5,825 nucleotides of DNA from Ilumatobacteraceae bacterium (GTDB taxonomy: Bacteria > Actinomycetota > Acidimicrobiia > Acidimicrobiales > Ilumatobacteraceae): contig JALRJT010000134.1 of NCBI GenBank assembly GCA_023254985.1, positions 1 through 5,825 on the forward strand, given 5' to 3'. A model generated the notes under the pieces. It ran no database searches and had not been told where the DNA came from. It worked only from the letters and a program-made list of their open reading frames with translations. The position numbers and the translations under genes were made by a program. How positions within the stretch are numbered: the first letter of the stretch is position 1; the number at the start of each line of letters is the position of its first letter. Below, in pieces: positions 5,024 to 5,825 of this stretch.

Positions 5024-5825
5024 GTTGCCACCCCCACGATCTCCCTGGCGACCAAGACGTCGTCGAAGTCGACGACCGTGTCGCCGATCGTCTGTGTCGA
5101 TTCATGACCCTTCCCAGCGATCACGACGGCGTCTCCAGGACGAGCCATGCCGATCGCACGTTCGATCGCCTCACGACGATCAATCACCACGTGTACCGAG
5201 TCTCGACTCGAACCCATTCCGGCGAGAATCTGGTCGACGATCGACTCCGGGGACTCTGAACGTGGATTGTCCGAGGTTACGACCACCACGTCTGCGCCTT
5301 GGCGAGCGCTCTTACCCATCAACGGACGCTTGTCGCGATCACGATCTCCGCCACAACCGAACACGACGATTACTTTCGATCCCGCAGGAATCACTTCGCG
5401 TACGCCTTCGAGCAATCCCGCAACCGCTTCGGGCGTGTGCGCGTAATCGACGACGACCGAGATCCCACGATCGTTGGCAACCGATTGATAACGACCGGGA
5501 ACCGCGTGCGCGGCGGATAGCCCCTCGACGATGGCAGCGTCGTTGACTCCGAGGCTCGCCGCCGCGCTCGCGGCCGCTAGAGAATTCATCATGTTCACTC
5601 TCCCGCCAAGTGGAACCGTGATTCGCCGTCCGTTCCAGGTGTAGGCATGGTGATCGATCGCAACGACTGGATCGGTGACGTCAGCAAGTCCGAATGACGA
5701 CATCTCGATTGGAGCCGTGTCGAGCAACAATTTTCCGTGCACGTCGTCACGATTCACGACACCCCGTGCACACAACTCCGGGGTGAACAACTTTGCCTTG
5801 GCAGCGAAATACTGCTCCTCGGTGC
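5020..5825 (-). CDS. murE: MurE, UDP-MurNAc-L-Ala-D-Glu:meso-diaminopimelate ligase (5' end outside window)
   Basis: Only the last 267 residues are present, about half of a normal MurE. The frame is open to the window edge, so a TTG at 5790 is an internal codon and not the start. Numbering from the window edge, YFAAKAKLF (5-13) contains the carbamylated-lysine site (K9). GGRVNMMNSLAAA follows at 73-85, then VPGRYQ (108-113), VVDYAHTPEAV (124-134), FGCGGDRDRDKRPLMG (155-170), SDNPRSESPE (184-193), GKGHESTQ (237-244) and VDFDDVLVARE (251-261). DNPR is the established signature of MurE enzymes that choose meso-diaminopimelate over L-lysine, so the stem peptide is predicted to be DAP-type. The C-terminus ends normally after the FDD...ARE segment, with no fusion to MurF. 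The stop overlaps the mraY start. Confidence 0.95.
   Translation of the reverse strand, partial: TEEQYFAAKAKLFTPELCARGVVNRDDVHGKLLLDTAPIEMSSFGLADVTDPVVAIDHHAYTWNGRRITVPLGGRVNMMNSLAAASAAASLGVNDAAIVEGLSAAHAVPGRYQSVANDRGISVVVDYAHTPEAVAGLLEGVREVIPAGSKVIVVFGCGGDRDRDKRPLMGKSARQGADVVVVTSDNPRSESPESIVDQILAGMGSSRDSVHVVIDRREAIERAIGMARPGDAVVIAGKGHESTQTIGDTVVDFDDVLVAREIVGVAT
5028..5035 (-). promoter_or_regulatory. Probable ribosome binding site of mraY
   Basis: GGGGGTGG lies four bases upstream of the GTG start, inside the murE end. It is purine-rich but only partly matches the anti-Shine-Dalgarno; the match is moderate. It supports the GTG as the start. Confidence 0.5.

Larger units (their letters stand above)
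1..5825 (-). other. dcw cluster segment, probable single transcription unit
   Basis: Five reading frames on one strand (murE, mraY, murD, ftsW, murG-murC) are separated by -4, -4, 15 and 4 bases. No rho-independent terminator or convincing internal promoter is visible, so cotranscription from a promoter upstream of murE is expected. The order matches the widespread dcw arrangement except that murF is absent between murE and mraY and murG is fused to murC. Confidence 0.85.

Noticed and set aside
5020..5790. murE starting at the TTG at 5790
   Set aside because: The frame continues upstream to the window edge through conserved YFAAKAK residues, so the TTG is an internal Leu codon.
1..5825. Many CGATCG / GATCG occurrences
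   Set aside because: They follow common codons (for example ATC GCG, ACG ATC GAA) in a GC-rich genome; no regular spacing or intergenic clustering is visible.

Overview
This window is a stretch of the division and cell-wall (dcw) cluster. Everything in it reads on the minus strand. In order of transcription, from the high-coordinate end to the low end, it holds the 3' part of murE, then mraY, murD, ftsW, and one long reading frame that encodes MurG and runs without a stop into the start of MurC. Both ends of the window cut through genes: murE lacks its 5' end and the MurG-MurC frame lacks its 3' end. There is no gene-free stretch. The largest gap between genes is 15 bases, and two of the four junctions are 4-base stop/start overlaps. 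I see no internal promoter, terminator, RNA gene, mobile element or CRISPR array.

Together the genes cover most of the route to lipid II and its use. MurC adds L-Ala to UDP-MurNAc, MurD adds D-Glu, and MurE adds the third residue. Its DNPR motif points to meso-diaminopimelate. MraY moves the finished UDP-MurNAc-pentapeptide onto undecaprenyl phosphate (lipid I), MurG adds GlcNAc to give lipid II, and FtsW is the SEDS glycosyltransferase that polymerises lipid II at the septum. MurF, which adds D-Ala-D-Ala and usually sits between murE and mraY, is not at that position here.

The most striking observation is the MurG-MurC fusion. MurG motifs and the MurC N-terminal Rossmann motif lie in one uninterrupted frame of 469 codons, joined by only about a dozen residues. 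If real, it ties the first amino-acid ligase of the pathway to the last cytoplasmic enzyme, which is membrane-associated. MurG is also unusual at one conserved site: the HEQN motif reads CSYD.

The organism is most likely a high-GC actinobacterium. The supports are the GC-rich sequence (by eye), meso-DAP-type MurE, the dcw gene order, and an FtsW with a basic N-terminal tail. The flavour of MurG (CSYDRTPG, TGAPVR) reminds me of class Acidimicrobiia (Ilumatobacter-like lineages), but that is an impression from memory and not a search result.
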